A stretch of 64,000 nucleotides of DNA. Source: Paracoccus albicereus. Its GTDB lineage: Bacteria; Pseudomonadota; Alphaproteobacteria; Rhodobacterales; Rhodobacteraceae. Shown piece after piece: positions 35,999 to 44,657 of this stretch (positions within the stretch are counted from its first letter, which is position 1; every line of letters starts with the position of its first letter). A program made the position numbers and the translations under genes. The stretch lies in NCBI RefSeq assembly GCF_024359525.1, contig NZ_JAKZEU010000004.1:62001-126000 (forward strand). Direction: 5' to 3'. Under the pieces are notes generated by a model. The model was given only the letters and a program-made list of their open reading frames with translations. It was not told where the DNA came from and did no database searches.

Positions 35999-36730
35999 TC
36001 ACTGATAGCTGCGGACCAAGGCCGAGGCGAGCAGCGTCCAGCCGTCCACGACAACGAAGAAGGCCAGCTTGAAGGGCAAGGCCACGATCGCGGGCGGGAC
36101 CATCATCATCCCCATCGACATCAGCACTGCGGCCACGACGAGGTCGATGATCAGGAAGGGGAGCGCGATCAGAAAACCGATCTCGAAGGCGCGCTGAATT
36201 TCGGACAGCATGAAGGCCGGTATCAGCACCGACAGCCGGTCGGGTGCGCCTGCGGGATCCGGTGCGATCTCGGCCATTGCGGCGATGGTGTCGGGCTCGG
36301 TTCGGCCCGACATGAAGCCGCGAAACGGCTCGATCCCCCGCTCGAAGGCTTGTGACAGCGTGATCGTACCGTCCTGCAGTGGCTGGCCCGCGACCTGCCA
36401 GGCTTCGCGCAGGACCGGGTCCATGATGAACCACGTCAGGAAGATCGCGAGGCTGACGATCAGCATGTTGGGTGGCGATTGCTGCAGGCCCAGTGACTGG
36501 CGCAAGATCGACAACACGGTCACGATGAACGGAAAACAGGTCACCATGATCGCGATGCCGGGTGCCAGAGACAGCGCCGTGAGCGCCAGCACCAGCAGGA
36601 TTGCGTTCTGTCCCAGTCCGCCTGTGAGACCGGCTGCATCGCCGAGGCCACCCAGATCCTGCGCGACGGCAGCCGCCGGAAGCAGCAGCGCGAACAACGC
36701 CGCGATCGCAGCAGCGCGGATCAATTGCAT
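35999..36730 (-). CDS. fliP: Flagellar type III export protein FliP
   Basis: A 243-residue export-gate protein. A signal peptide (about 23 residues, ending AAAVAQ) precedes the mature part, as usual for FliP. Family stretches are LALTALSLAPGIAIMVTCFPF, LRQSLGLQQSPPNMLIVSLAIFLTWF and FMLSEIQRAFEIGFLIALPFLIIDLVV (here split for length). It forms the FliPQR gate with FliR (43902-44657); fliQ is not seen in the window. Last gene of the minus-strand fliF-fliH-fliN-fliP operon. Confidence 0.93.
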   Translation of the reverse strand: MQLIRAAAIAALFALLLPAAAVAQDLGGLGDAAGLTGGLGQNAILLVLALTALSLAPGIAIMVTCFPFIVTVLSILRQSLGLQQSPPNMLIVSLAIFLTWFIMDPVLREAWQVAGQPLQDGTITLSQAFERGIEPFRGFMSGRTEPDTIAAMAEIAPDPAGAPDRLSVLIPAFMLSEIQRAFEIGFLIALPFLIIDLVVAAVLMSMGMMMVPPAIVALPFKLAFFVVVDGWTLLASALVRSYQ

Positions 36731-36990
36731 CAGGCCGCCTCGCCGGGACCGATGATGCGCACGCAGAGCCTGTCGTCGGGCGAGCCGTCCCCGGTCAGCT
36801 CACCCCGCGCGATGACCCGATCCCCGATGCAGATCTCGACACCGTCGGTGATGGCCTGATCCAGCGTGATGATATCGTCGGCCCGCAACGCCGACAGTTG
36901 CGCGACGGTCTGTCTGGTCCGGCCCAGCCTGATCGTCACATCAACCATGATGTCGCTGGTATCGACCAGGTGGGTGAAATCGTCGGTCAT
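36730..36990 (-). CDS. fliN: Flagellar motor switch protein FliN
   Basis: An 86-residue single SpoA/FliN domain: DIMVDVTIRLGRTRQTVAQL, LRADDIITLDQ and VEICIGDRVIARGELT. It forms the C-ring base that binds FliH and controls rotation. It is short, lacking the N-terminal extension of enterobacterial FliN. The ATG overlaps the stop of the FliH-like gene; the stop overlaps fliP. Confidence 0.88.
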   Translation of the reverse strand: MTDDFTHLVDTSDIMVDVTIRLGRTRQTVAQLSALRADDIITLDQAITDGVEICIGDRVIARGELTGDGSPDDRLCVRIIGPGEAA

Positions 36991-37550
36991 GGCGCTTCCT
37001 CCTGAAGCTCGGCGATGAGACGGCGGATCTCGGCCACCGCCCTGTCCTGCGAAAACTCGATGCGGCCGGTGCCGGGCGTGAGGGTGATCCCGGCTTTGTC
37101 GGACGTGGGGGTATAGGTCATCCGCTCCAGCCCGACTTGTGATGCGATCGCCAAGACCATCTCCTGCAGCGCCGCCGGTCCGGCGATGGCGAGCGGAGCG
37201 ACAAGCGTGCCACCCGCGAGCCGCGCCAGTTCCGCTTGCAGATCCTCGCGCATGCGGCGTGCCGGGCCCGCCTCGGCGAAAATATCAACGATGGCGTCAA
37301 GGACTGGCGCAAGCGCCGCAACCGTTTCCGCGCGGCAGGCAGCGGCGCGGACGGAATCGTCAGCAAGCGATCGGGAGAGGGTGTCGATGGCGTGGGTCAT
37401 TGCCGCAACGTCTTCGGATCGACCCGCCTGCTCTCCGGCGCGAAAGCCTTCGTTTCTCGCGCGGGCCAGATCCTCGGCCGTATGTCGCGCGTGGCCGTGT
37501 CCAGCCGGATCGATCGCGAAGGTTTCGAACTTGATGGCTGAACCGATCAC
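36987..37550 (-). CDS. FliH-like flagellar export ATPase regulator
   Basis: A 187-residue protein: an N-terminal half rich in Ala, Glu and Arg (TAEDLARARNEGFRAGEQAG, predicted helical) and a C-terminal domain with ASQVGLERMTYTP and EFSQDRAVAEIRRLIAEL. Position between fliF and fliN and this architecture match FliH, which restrains the FliI ATPase and tethers it to FliN. Sequence identity in this family is low, so the call leans on context. GTG 37550 overlaps the fliF stop and has AGGAGG 7 bases before it. Confidence 0.65.
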   Translation of the reverse strand: MIGSAIKFETFAIDPAGHGHARHTAEDLARARNEGFRAGEQAGRSEDVAAMTHAIDTLSRSLADDSVRAAACRAETVAALAPVLDAIVDIFAEAGPARRMREDLQAELARLAGGTLVAPLAIAGPAALQEMVLAIASQVGLERMTYTPTSDKAGITLTPGTGRIEFSQDRAVAEIRRLIAELQEEAP

Positions 37551-39175
37551 AGCGCGTCCTCCTTGCGCTCGATCCACGTCGACAGGATCTTCATGCTTTC
37601 ATCCTGGCGCTCGCGCATCATTTCGCGCAGGCGAGCGACCGGATCGGCGGGCGGCAGTGCGAGCCGATCGCCGGTGTCGCTGCCGGGCCCGATCAACGCG
37701 GCCGTGTTGCCAGCAGTCGATTGCGGCGGCTCGATGATGGCGGCGGCCGTGGTCGCGACGGGCAGACTGTCGTCCAGAAGCTTCGGCGGCGTCGCGGATG
37801 GTGCAGGCAGGCTGCGCGCGCGCAGGACGGGCCGCAGCACGACGAAGGCCACCGCAAGCGCGAAAAGGCCGATAAGTGCCACGCGGATCAGACCGTTCAG
37901 CTCCAGCCTCTCCAGCAGACCGGGCGCCGAAGCCAGCGCACCCTGATCACCGAGCGCCGCGAAGGGCAGCGATTTCACGGTGATCTGGTCCCCTCGCTGC
38001 GCGTCGAACCCGACTGCCGAGGCAACCAGTTCGCGGATCGTCTCCAGCTCCAGATCGGGGCGTGGAACGATTGTCGTTTCGCCCTGGGCATCCGTCTGCG
38101 CCACGCCGTTGACCAGCACCGCGACCGTTAGCCGCTTGACCGAACCGGGCTGGCGCGTCACCTCGCGCGTGACCCGGCTGACTTCGTAATTCTGCTGCTG
38201 ACGGTTTTCGGACCGCGCCGACTGGCTCTGATCGCCCGCCTGCTCCTCGGCGTCGGGCAGGTTCGACGCTGCGGTGACCGCCGGGGTGCCTGTGCTGCTG
38301 CTTTCGTCGCTCGTCTCCTCGGTCACCTCGGAAATCAGTGCGCGTTCCTGTGGATCGTAGCGCTGTTCGGTCATCACCTCGGCTTCGGTCACCAGATCCA
38401 GGTTCAGCTCGACGATCGCGTTGCCGGCGCCGACATGCGGCTCGATGATGCGCTCGACATTGCGCTTCATCTCGCTGGCCCGATCGCTCGCGGTCATGTC
38501 GTCGCCAGGTGCGACCACGCCGCGCGCTGAATCGATCACCGTCACGCTGTCGGGGGACATGCCGGGCACACCCGACGAAACCAGGTATTTCAGCGATGCC
38601 GCCTGTTCCTTGGTGATCGGCTGACCGTTCGTCGTCAGCGTCACCGATGCCTGACCCGCCGTCTCGCGCCGATAGCCGCGCGCCGCATCGACCGCCAGAT
38701 GCACCCGCGCGGTCTTGATGTTGGGAAGCGCAAGGATCGTGCGCGCCAGCTCGCCCTCTTTCGCACGCCAATAGGCCGCGTCGAACATCTGCGAGGTGGT
38801 GCCGAAACCCGACATCCCGTCCAGCAATTCGTAACCCTGGGTGCTGCTCGACGGCAGACCCTGGGCCGCGAGATCCAGTCGCAGACGGTCACGCTGAGCG
38901 GCATCGACGAAGATCGAATCGCCCCTAACCTCATAGGCCACGCCAGCACGCTCGACGCCCGCCACAACCTCGCCCGCTGTCGCGGTGTCGAGCCCGCCAT
39001 AAAGCAGTGCCATCGACGGACGGTTGGCCAGCCAGGCAAAGCTGGAGATAGCCATGAAGGCCGCCAGAAAGGCGCCGATCAGGACCAGTTTCTGCTGCGC
39101 GGTTCGCGCGCCCCAATATTCCTGCAGTTTTTGCAAAACCAGGGCCTCTCGAATCAGGACAATGCGTTTCAACAC
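37547..39175 (-). CDS. fliF: Flagellar MS-ring protein FliF
   Basis: A 542-residue MS-ring protein. A first transmembrane helix (about 29-48, LVLIGAFLAAFMAISSFAWL) is followed by RBM domains with LYGGLDTATAGEVVAGVERAG and ELLDGMSGFGTTSQMFDAAY. A disordered Ser/Thr/Gln-rich stretch (about 285-330) precedes a second helix (about 435-455) and a cytoplasmic tail that binds FliG. The start is uncertain: GTG 39175, or the TTG that gives LQKLQEYWGARTAQQ behind GAGAGG, 14 codons later. Divergent from fliL. Confidence 0.92.
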   Translation of the reverse strand: MLKRIVLIREALVLQKLQEYWGARTAQQKLVLIGAFLAAFMAISSFAWLANRPSMALLYGGLDTATAGEVVAGVERAGVAYEVRGDSIFVDAAQRDRLRLDLAAQGLPSSSTQGYELLDGMSGFGTTSQMFDAAYWRAKEGELARTILALPNIKTARVHLAVDAARGYRRETAGQASVTLTTNGQPITKEQAASLKYLVSSGVPGMSPDSVTVIDSARGVVAPGDDMTASDRASEMKRNVERIIEPHVGAGNAIVELNLDLVTEAEVMTEQRYDPQERALISEVTEETSDESSSTGTPAVTAASNLPDAEEQAGDQSQSARSENRQQQNYEVSRVTREVTRQPGSVKRLTVAVLVNGVAQTDAQGETTIVPRPDLELETIRELVASAVGFDAQRGDQITVKSLPFAALGDQGALASAPGLLERLELNGLIRVALIGLFALAVAFVVLRPVLRARSLPAPSATPPKLLDDSLPVATTAAAIIEPPQSTAGNTAALIGPGSDTGDRLALPPADPVARLREMMRERQDESMKILSTWIERKEDAL

Positions 39176-39197
39176 CGCCGTTCTGGCATGGCCCCCG

Positions 39198-39212
39198 TTA
39201 AGAATTGGTTAG
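39198..39212. promoter_or_regulatory. CtrA-like box between fliF and fliL
   Basis: TTAA-N7-TTAG (TTAA 39198-39201, TTAG 39209-39212), one mismatch from the CtrA consensus, in the 80-base divergent promoter region. CtrA control of flagellar genes is established in Rhodobacterales. A sigma54 -24/-12 element was not found. Confidence 0.5.
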
Positions 39213-39255
39213 TGCCAGAGTGTTAGATCGGTCTCATGACGGACGGAGAATCACG

Positions 39256-39729
39256 ATGACCGAACCAGCCCCCGCCTCGCCAGAAAGCTCGCCGCGAAAG
39301 AAGGGCAAGCTGATTCCTCTGCTGTTGACCGCGATGGCTGCGCTCGGCGGGTTCGGCGCAGCCTATACCGGTCTCTGGTCGGCGATGGACCTTCTGTCCC
39401 CGGCCGAGGCCAGGCCTCACGATGAAAAGCCGGTGGCCGAATTCGTCGCCGTCCCGGTGATCGATCTGACGCTGCAGGGCGCGCGCTCCCGCAATCTCGT
39501 GCTCGCCGCCATGATCGAGACCACGCAGGACAAGGCCAAGGACATCGAACACACGATGCCGCGCGTATCGGACGCCTTCAACGGCTTCCTGTCCGGCATC
39601 GATCCCGCCGCCTTCGACAAGCGCGGCGTGCTGGAGATCGTCCGCGCCGAATTGCTGACCCGGAGTCGTGCGATCCTCGGCGACGAGGTTGTGCACGACC
39701 TGCTGATCACGGAGTTCAGGCTGAAATGA
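39256..39729 (+). CDS. fliL: Flagellar basal-body protein FliL
   Basis: A 157-residue single-pass inner-membrane protein. A short cytoplasmic part with RKKGK is followed by the helix LIPLLLTAMAALGGFGAAY, then a periplasmic domain with ARSRNLVLAAMIETTQD and VVHDLLITEFRLK. FliL surrounds the stator and supports torque. ATG 39256 has GGAGAA upstream. First gene of the long plus-strand operon; its stop overlaps the next ATG. Confidence 0.88.
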   Translation: MTEPAPASPESSPRKKGKLIPLLLTAMAALGGFGAAYTGLWSAMDLLSPAEARPHDEKPVAEFVAVPVIDLTLQGARSRNLVLAAMIETTQDKAKDIEHTMPRVSDAFNGFLSGIDPAAFDKRGVLEIVRAELLTRSRAILGDEVVHDLLITEFRLK

Positions 39730-40088
39730 CATTCGAGACGATACTGCAGGGTGTGATCCTGGCCGGAGCGTTGGGACTTGCCGCTTTTTGCACCGTGTTG
39801 GCGCGCCGCCTTCGCAGGCTCAACGATCTGGAAACAGGGCTTGGCGGTGCAATCGCCGTGATGGCGTCCGAGGTCGACCGACTGGAAAAGGCCATCATCG
39901 CCGCGCGCGACGAGGCAAAGACGGCCAGCGAAGCGCTGGCGATCGAGATTGCACGCTCGCGCAGCGAGCGCGCCAACTGGGAACTGCATCGCAAGATCGC
40001 CGAAGCCGCGCCCATAATGCAGATCGCGCCGCGCCCTGCGACTCCCAGCCGCCGTCTGCGCAAGCGCGAGGGTCAAAGCCATGCGTAA
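39726..40088 (+). CDS. Uncharacterised flagellar-operon protein (one TM helix plus coiled coil)
   Basis: A 120-residue protein. An N-terminal helix (ILQGVILAGALGLAAFCTVL) is followed by RRLRRLNDLETG and an Ala/Glu/Arg-rich coiled-coil (about 35-85, including VMASEVDRLEKAIIAARDEA), ending in a basic tail. No named family is recognised. It is coupled by overlaps to fliL and the MotE-like gene, so a role in stator or basal-body assembly is likely, by context only. Confidence 0.7.
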   Translation: MTFETILQGVILAGALGLAAFCTVLARRLRRLNDLETGLGGAIAVMASEVDRLEKAIIAARDEAKTASEALAIEIARSRSERANWELHRKIAEAAPIMQIAPRPATPSRRLRKREGQSHA

Positions 40089-40623
40089 GACAGGACTGCC
40101 GGTGATCGGCCTCATCCTCGCATTGCCCGCCGCCGCCTACGGACTGCGTCACGCCGATCTTGGCGCCAGCCTGTTTGCGGTGGCCGAGGCGCCCACCATG
40201 CTGGAGGGCTGCGGCGACGTGCCCGAGGCGGTGGCGCTGGCGGGTGAATTGAACGTCCGCGCGCTTCGGATCGAGCGCTACATGGAAGAACTGGAAAACC
40301 GCAAGCGCGAGATCGCAGAGGCAGAGCTGACCCTGAAAAACAAGCTGGCCGAACTGAAATCAGTCCGCGACGGCATGCGGTCGCAACGAACCGTCGACAA
40401 AAGCGCAGTGCAGTCCGACATCGACCGTCTGGTCGCGGTCTACGATCAGATGAAGCCGGCCGAAGCGGCCGCGGTCATCGGCAACCTGCCACCCGATTTC
40501 GCCGCCGAAATCCTGATGCGCATCCAGCCGGAAGCAGGAGCACGCATCATCGCCGCCGTCGCGCCGGAACAGGCCGCGATGCTGACAACCCATATGGGCG
40601 CCCGCAGCGCCAAGAATCGATAG
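40081..40623 (+). CDS. motE: MotE-like chaperone of the flagellar stator region
   Basis: A 180-residue secreted protein. A signal-type N-terminus (LPVIGLILALPAAAYGL) is followed by a coiled coil (about 55-105, RYMEELENRKREIAEAELTL) and a MgtE-N-like domain with VYDQMKPAEAAAVIGNLPPD and AAEILMRIQPEAGARIIAAV. This is the layout of alphaproteobacterial MotE, a chaperone for MotC in rhizobia. It lies directly before motA, fitting a motor role. Confidence 0.8.
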   Translation: MRKTGLPVIGLILALPAAAYGLRHADLGASLFAVAEAPTMLEGCGDVPEAVALAGELNVRALRIERYMEELENRKREIAEAELTLKNKLAELKSVRDGMRSQRTVDKSAVQSDIDRLVAVYDQMKPAEAAAVIGNLPPDFAAEILMRIQPEAGARIIAAVAPEQAAMLTTHMGARSAKNR

Positions 40624-40632
40624 GAGCCACGC

Positions 40633-41502
40633 ATGTTCGGACTTGTCGGCATCGTGCTGACCGTGGCCATGGTCTTTGGCGGCTACCTTCTGGCCGGCGG
40701 CAAGCTGGCGGTCATCCTGCACTCGCTGCCTTTCGAGATGATGATGATCGGCGGTGCGGCCGTCGGGTCCTATCTGCTGTCGAACAGCACCGCCGTCCTC
40801 AAGCATACGCCGAAGGCGCTGATCCGAGCCTTCAAGGGACCGCGCTGGACGACGCAGGACCATCAGGACGTGCTGTGCCTGCTGTACCAATTGTTGCGGA
40901 TCGCTCAGGCCAACCAGATTGCGCTGGAGGAACATGTCGAGGCACCCGAGGCCTCGTCGATCTTCACCGCCTATCCTCGGCTTCTGGCCGATCACGAGGT
41001 GATCTCGCTCATCACCGACACGCTGCGCTCTGCCAGCCTGAACTACGACGATCCCTACCAGGTCGAGGAAATGCTCTCGCGCCGCATCGCCAATCTCAGC
41101 GAAGAGGAAATGCATGTCCCGCACGCGCTGCAAAGCGTCGCCGACGCACTGCCGGCGCTCGGGATCGTCGCGGCAGTGCTGGGTGTCATCAAGACGATGA
41201 GCTCGATCGACGAGCCGCCGACCGTTCTGGGAAAGATGATCGGCGGGGCGCTGGTCGGAACCTTCCTGGGCGTTTTTCTGGCCTACGGTCTGGTTGCCCC
41301 GCTGGCGCAGCGGCTGAGCAACGTCATCAAGCAGGATCTGGGCTTCTACGATGTGGTCAAGTCGGTCCTTATCGCCGGGCTGCATCAGCATGCGACCAAC
41401 CTTTGCGTCGAAGTCGGACGACAGGCGATCCCGGACCATGTCCGGCCGGAATACAATGCCCTGGAAGACGCGCTTCGCGACCTGAAGCGGGCGGCGGCCT
41501 GA
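40633..41502 (+). CDS. motA: Flagellar stator protein MotA
   Basis: A 289-residue stator protein with four transmembrane segments: GLVGIVLTVAMVFGGYLLAGG, MMMIGGAAVGSYLLS, then LPALGIVAAVLGVIKTM and GTFLGVFLAYGLVAPLAQRL late in the protein. The large cytoplasmic loop between carries the charged residues that contact FliG. It forms the proton channel with MotB, which is not in the window. GGAGCC precedes the ATG. The stop overlaps the next gene (TGATG). Confidence 0.92.
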   Translation: MFGLVGIVLTVAMVFGGYLLAGGKLAVILHSLPFEMMMIGGAAVGSYLLSNSTAVLKHTPKALIRAFKGPRWTTQDHQDVLCLLYQLLRIAQANQIALEEHVEAPEASSIFTAYPRLLADHEVISLITDTLRSASLNYDDPYQVEEMLSRRIANLSEEEMHVPHALQSVADALPALGIVAAVLGVIKTMSSIDEPPTVLGKMIGGALVGTFLGVFLAYGLVAPLAQRLSNVIKQDLGFYDVVKSVLIAGLHQHATNLCVEVGRQAIPDHVRPEYNALEDALRDLKRAAA

Positions 41503-41834
41503 TGCGATCCTGTGCGTGCCTTGTCGTGCTGCTCGTCGCGTCGTCGATATGCGGCAGCGCCTCGGCGGAAGCAGTGCTTGATACCGAGGTCAGACCTCAG
41601 GCGCAGCCATTCATCGATGCCGCCGAACTGCGCCTGCTCGGCGGTCAGCCGCTAGAGCCCGATTATCGCCAGCACCTGCTCGCGATGGAGCCTGACCAGA
41701 GGTTGCAGGCGATCGTCTGGCTGCGCCGCTCGGGCATGCTGGTTGATCGAACCTGGTCGCTGGACGACCTGATGCGTCCCGCGACGCGACTGAACCAGGA
41801 GGTCGGCGATGAGCCTCGCATCCGCGGCCGCTGA
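41502..41834 (+). CDS. Small secreted protein of unknown function between motA and flhA
   Basis: A 110-residue protein with a signal peptide (CLVVLLVASSICGSASAEA, cut near residue 22), then a short domain with AQPFIDAAELRLLGGQPLEP, RQHLLAMEPDQRLQAIVWLR and SGMLVDRTWSLDDLM. Not recognised. It overlaps the motA stop and extends 26 bases into flhA, so it is surely part of the operon. A periplasmic role around the basal body is inferred from export and context. Confidence 0.7.
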   Translation: MRSCACLVVLLVASSICGSASAEAVLDTEVRPQAQPFIDAAELRLLGGQPLEPDYRQHLLAMEPDQRLQAIVWLRRSGMLVDRTWSLDDLMRPATRLNQEVGDEPRIRGR

Positions 41835-43905
41835 GACCGGCCGTGGCGGATCGGGAAACCCGATCCTGATCACCGGCGCATTGGTTCTGATCGTCGTCTC
41901 GCTGGTGATCCCGATGCCGGCGGGCTTTCTTGATTTCGGCATCGCGATTTCGATCGCCGTGTCGGTCCTTGTCCTCGTCATGGCATCTCTGGTCGAGAAG
42001 CCGGTCGACTTTCAGGCTTTTCCGGTCCTGCTGCTCGTTTCGCTGGTGATCCGGCTGTCGCTCAACGTGTCCTCGACGCGTCTGATCCTGACCGAGGGCC
42101 ATACCGGCACCGATGCGGCGGGCGAAGTCATCAACGGCTTCGCGCATTTCGTGGCTGGAGGTTCGGTGCTGGTCGGCATTACCGTCTTCGGCGTGATCAC
42201 CATCGTCAATTTCATGGTCATCACGAAAGGGTCGGGCCGGATGGCCGAAGTCTCGGCGCGGTTCGCACTGGACTCGCTGCCAGGCAAGCAGCTCGCGATC
42301 GACAGCGATCTGAGTTCCGGCGCGATCACCCATGAAGAGGCCAAGCAGCGTCGTATCATGGAATCGCGCGAGATCAGCTTTTTCGGATCGCTCGACGGCG
42401 CATCGAAATTCGTCAAGGGCGACGCCATCGCCGGCCTCGTCATCACGATGGTCAACCTGATCGTGGGCCTCGCCGTCGGGATCATGGTTCATGGCATGGC
42501 CCTTGGCGATGCGGCGCGCAGCTATTCCTTCCTGACCATCGGCGACGGTCTGGTCAGCCAGATCCCCGCGCTCATCACCTCGATGGCGGCTGCGCTGCTG
42601 CTGTCGCGCGGCGGTGCTACAGATACTACCGCGCAATTGCTGACCGGGCAATTTCTCCGCGGCTGGCAGGCGCCCGCAATCGTCGCGGGCGCGATGGCGG
42701 TGCTGTCGCTGGTTCCAGGCATGCCGAAGCCGGTTTTTCTCGCGATCGCCGTGGCGATGGGTATCGCCGCGTTTCTGGTCGCCCGGCGCAAGGCTGCGAT
42801 CGACGCGAGGCCGCCCGTCGAGATGGCACCTGTTGCCGAAGAGCGCGCCAGCCGGATCGGCGATATCCTCGACACCGACGACATCAGCGTCGAAATCGGC
42901 GGTGATCTGGTCGCGATCGCGCTGGACCCGGCCCGCGGCCTTGGGACCCGCGTCAACAACCTGCGCATCCATATCGCGCGGAGTTTCGGCCTGATCCTGC
43001 CCGAGGTGCGGATCACCGATACCGACGATCTGGCGGCGGGGGATTACCTGATCCGCATTCAGGGCGTGGTGCGCGGTCGCGGTACCCTGCGCCCGCACGA
43101 GATCCTTGCGCTCGGCTCGGACGCCATGCTGGACGAGATCGGCGGCATCGCGGTACGCGAGCCCGTCTATGCCACGCCCGCACGCTGGATCGCGCGTGAA
43201 AGCCAGCACGAGGCCGCCGTGATCGGCGCGACCGTCGTCACCCCGATGGAGGTGCTGTCCACGCATCTGATGGAGGTGGTGAAGGCCCATCTTCCCGCAT
43301 TGCTGACGCAATCCGCACTGCAGCGACAGATCGATGAGCTGAAGAACCTCAGCGATGGCGAGCGCGCGACCCGTTACCGCAAATATTTCGACGCGATGAT
43401 CCCCGACAAGGTCTCGCCCGACATCTTGCTGTCGGTTCTGCGCGCCCTGCTGGAAGAGCGGATCTCGATCCGGAACCTGCCCCTGATCGTCGATGCGGTT
43501 TCCGAATTCCGTGGCGTGGATCAGGTCGAGACCGTCTATGAACTCGTCCGCAAACGGCTCCGCGGTCAGATCACCCAGGCGCACGCAACCGAAGGCGGCC
43601 AGATCAACGTGATCCAGTTGCATCCGGGATGGGAGGCCGAATTCGTGCGTTCGGATGCCGAAACCGGGCGCGCCGCGGCCGGTGCGATGACGCCCGAACT
43701 GTCGCGCCGCCTGACCGAGGCCGCACGCCGCGCCGTCGCATCAGTCGATGCGATGACCAGCCCGGTGATCGCGACGCCGGATCACCGGCGTCGGATGGTG
43801 CGCGCGGTTCTGGGGTCGAACGGAATCGCCATGCCGATCCTCGGCATCGAGGAGATCGATCCGCTGGCCGATCTGCGCCTGATCGGCACGATCGAGCTGG
43901 CATGA
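41809..43905 (+). CDS. flhA: Flagellar type III export protein FlhA
   Basis: A 698-residue export-channel protein. Eight transmembrane helices occupy about residues 20-330, with the FHIPEP-type region represented by VTKGSGRMAEVSARFALDSL and PGKQLAIDSDLSSG. The cytoplasmic domain (about 345-698) forms the nonameric ring that docks export substrates; YATPARWIARESQHEAAV and VDAVSEFRGVDQVETVYELV lie in it. The stop overlaps fliR (ATGA). The start overlaps the upstream small gene by 26 bases. Confidence 0.96.
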   Translation: MSLASAAAETGRGGSGNPILITGALVLIVVSLVIPMPAGFLDFGIAISIAVSVLVLVMASLVEKPVDFQAFPVLLLVSLVIRLSLNVSSTRLILTEGHTGTDAAGEVINGFAHFVAGGSVLVGITVFGVITIVNFMVITKGSGRMAEVSARFALDSLPGKQLAIDSDLSSGAITHEEAKQRRIMESREISFFGSLDGASKFVKGDAIAGLVITMVNLIVGLAVGIMVHGMALGDAARSYSFLTIGDGLVSQIPALITSMAAALLLSRGGATDTTAQLLTGQFLRGWQAPAIVAGAMAVLSLVPGMPKPVFLAIAVAMGIAAFLVARRKAAIDARPPVEMAPVAEERASRIGDILDTDDISVEIGGDLVAIALDPARGLGTRVNNLRIHIARSFGLILPEVRITDTDDLAAGDYLIRIQGVVRGRGTLRPHEILALGSDAMLDEIGGIAVREPVYATPARWIARESQHEAAVIGATVVTPMEVLSTHLMEVVKAHLPALLTQSALQRQIDELKNLSDGERATRYRKYFDAMIPDKVSPDILLSVLRALLEERISIRNLPLIVDAVSEFRGVDQVETVYELVRKRLRGQITQAHATEGGQINVIQLHPGWEAEFVRSDAETGRAAAGAMTPELSRRLTEAARRAVASVDAMTSPVIATPDHRRRMVRAVLGSNGIAMPILGIEEIDPLADLRLIGTIELA

Positions 43906-44657
43906 ACCTCGACGATCTCGCCCGGACGCTGCCCGGCTTTGACTGGAGCCTCGCGCTGGTCTATCTGCGCATCCAGGCGATGATCCTTGCGCTGCCGGGC
44001 TTCGGCGAGCGGGTGTTGCCAGTCCGGGTCAAGGTTGCCATCGCTATGGCGCTGAGCCCGCTGATGACCGAACTTGCGCCTGCGGCGACCATGCCCGAGA
44101 CGCCGCAGGCCATTCTTGCCGCGGCCCTGCCCGAGATCGTGATCGGCTTTGCCGCAGGGACGCTCCTGCGCATTATCGCCATCGCGATGGACATGGCCGC
44201 GACCGCGATCGCGATGACGGCCTCCCTCGCGCAGCTGATCGGCGGCACCGGCGATTCCGCCCCGCACCCGATCGGCAACATGCTGCATCTGGGCGGGCTC
44301 GCGGTCCTGTTCGCCCTGGGGCTGCCTGCGATGCTGGTCGACCTGATCGCCGATACTTTCGTGATCTGGCCCAGCGGCGGGCTGCCCGACATCGCGACGC
44401 TTGCGCCGGCCGCTGCAGGATTCGTTGCCCAAAGCTTCGGCCTCGCGATGCTGCTGGCGGCGCCGTTCATCCTGGGCGGCCTTCTCTTTCAGGCGCTCAG
44501 CGGCGTCATCAATCGCGTGATGCCCGCGCTGCCCGTCGTATTCATTGGCGCACCTGCGGCGATCCTGCTGGCGCTGGTGGCGCTCGCACTCTTCGTGCCG
44601 ATGATCGTCTCTCTCTGGGCCGATGCGGTCCTGTCCTTCACCCTCCCGAGGCCTTGA
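43902..44657 (+). CDS. fliR: Flagellar type III export protein FliR
   Basis: A 251-residue membrane protein of the FliPQR gate: LRIQAMILALPGFGERVLPV near the start, RVKVAIAMALSPLM, ALPEIVIGFAAGTLLRIIAIA and VINRVMPALPVVFIGAP. Six or so transmembrane helices. Its ATG overlaps the flhA stop and its TGA overlaps the flhB ATG. Confidence 0.92.
   Translation: MNLDDLARTLPGFDWSLALVYLRIQAMILALPGFGERVLPVRVKVAIAMALSPLMTELAPAATMPETPQAILAAALPEIVIGFAAGTLLRIIAIAMDMAATAIAMTASLAQLIGGTGDSAPHPIGNMLHLGGLAVLFALGLPAMLVDLIADTFVIWPSGGLPDIATLAPAAAGFVAQSFGLAMLLAAPFILGGLLFQALSGVINRVMPALPVVFIGAPAAILLALVALALFVPMIVSLWADAVLSFTLPRP

Noticed and set aside
39181..39200. Possible sigma54 promoter (TGGCATG...) before fliL
   Set aside because: The -12 element lacks the required GC; the spacing gives CGTTAA instead of TTGC.
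41611..43623. 670-codon minus-strand ORF antisense to flhA
   Set aside because: flhA is clear on the other strand; the translation is low-complexity (QHRD-rich) and matches no family.
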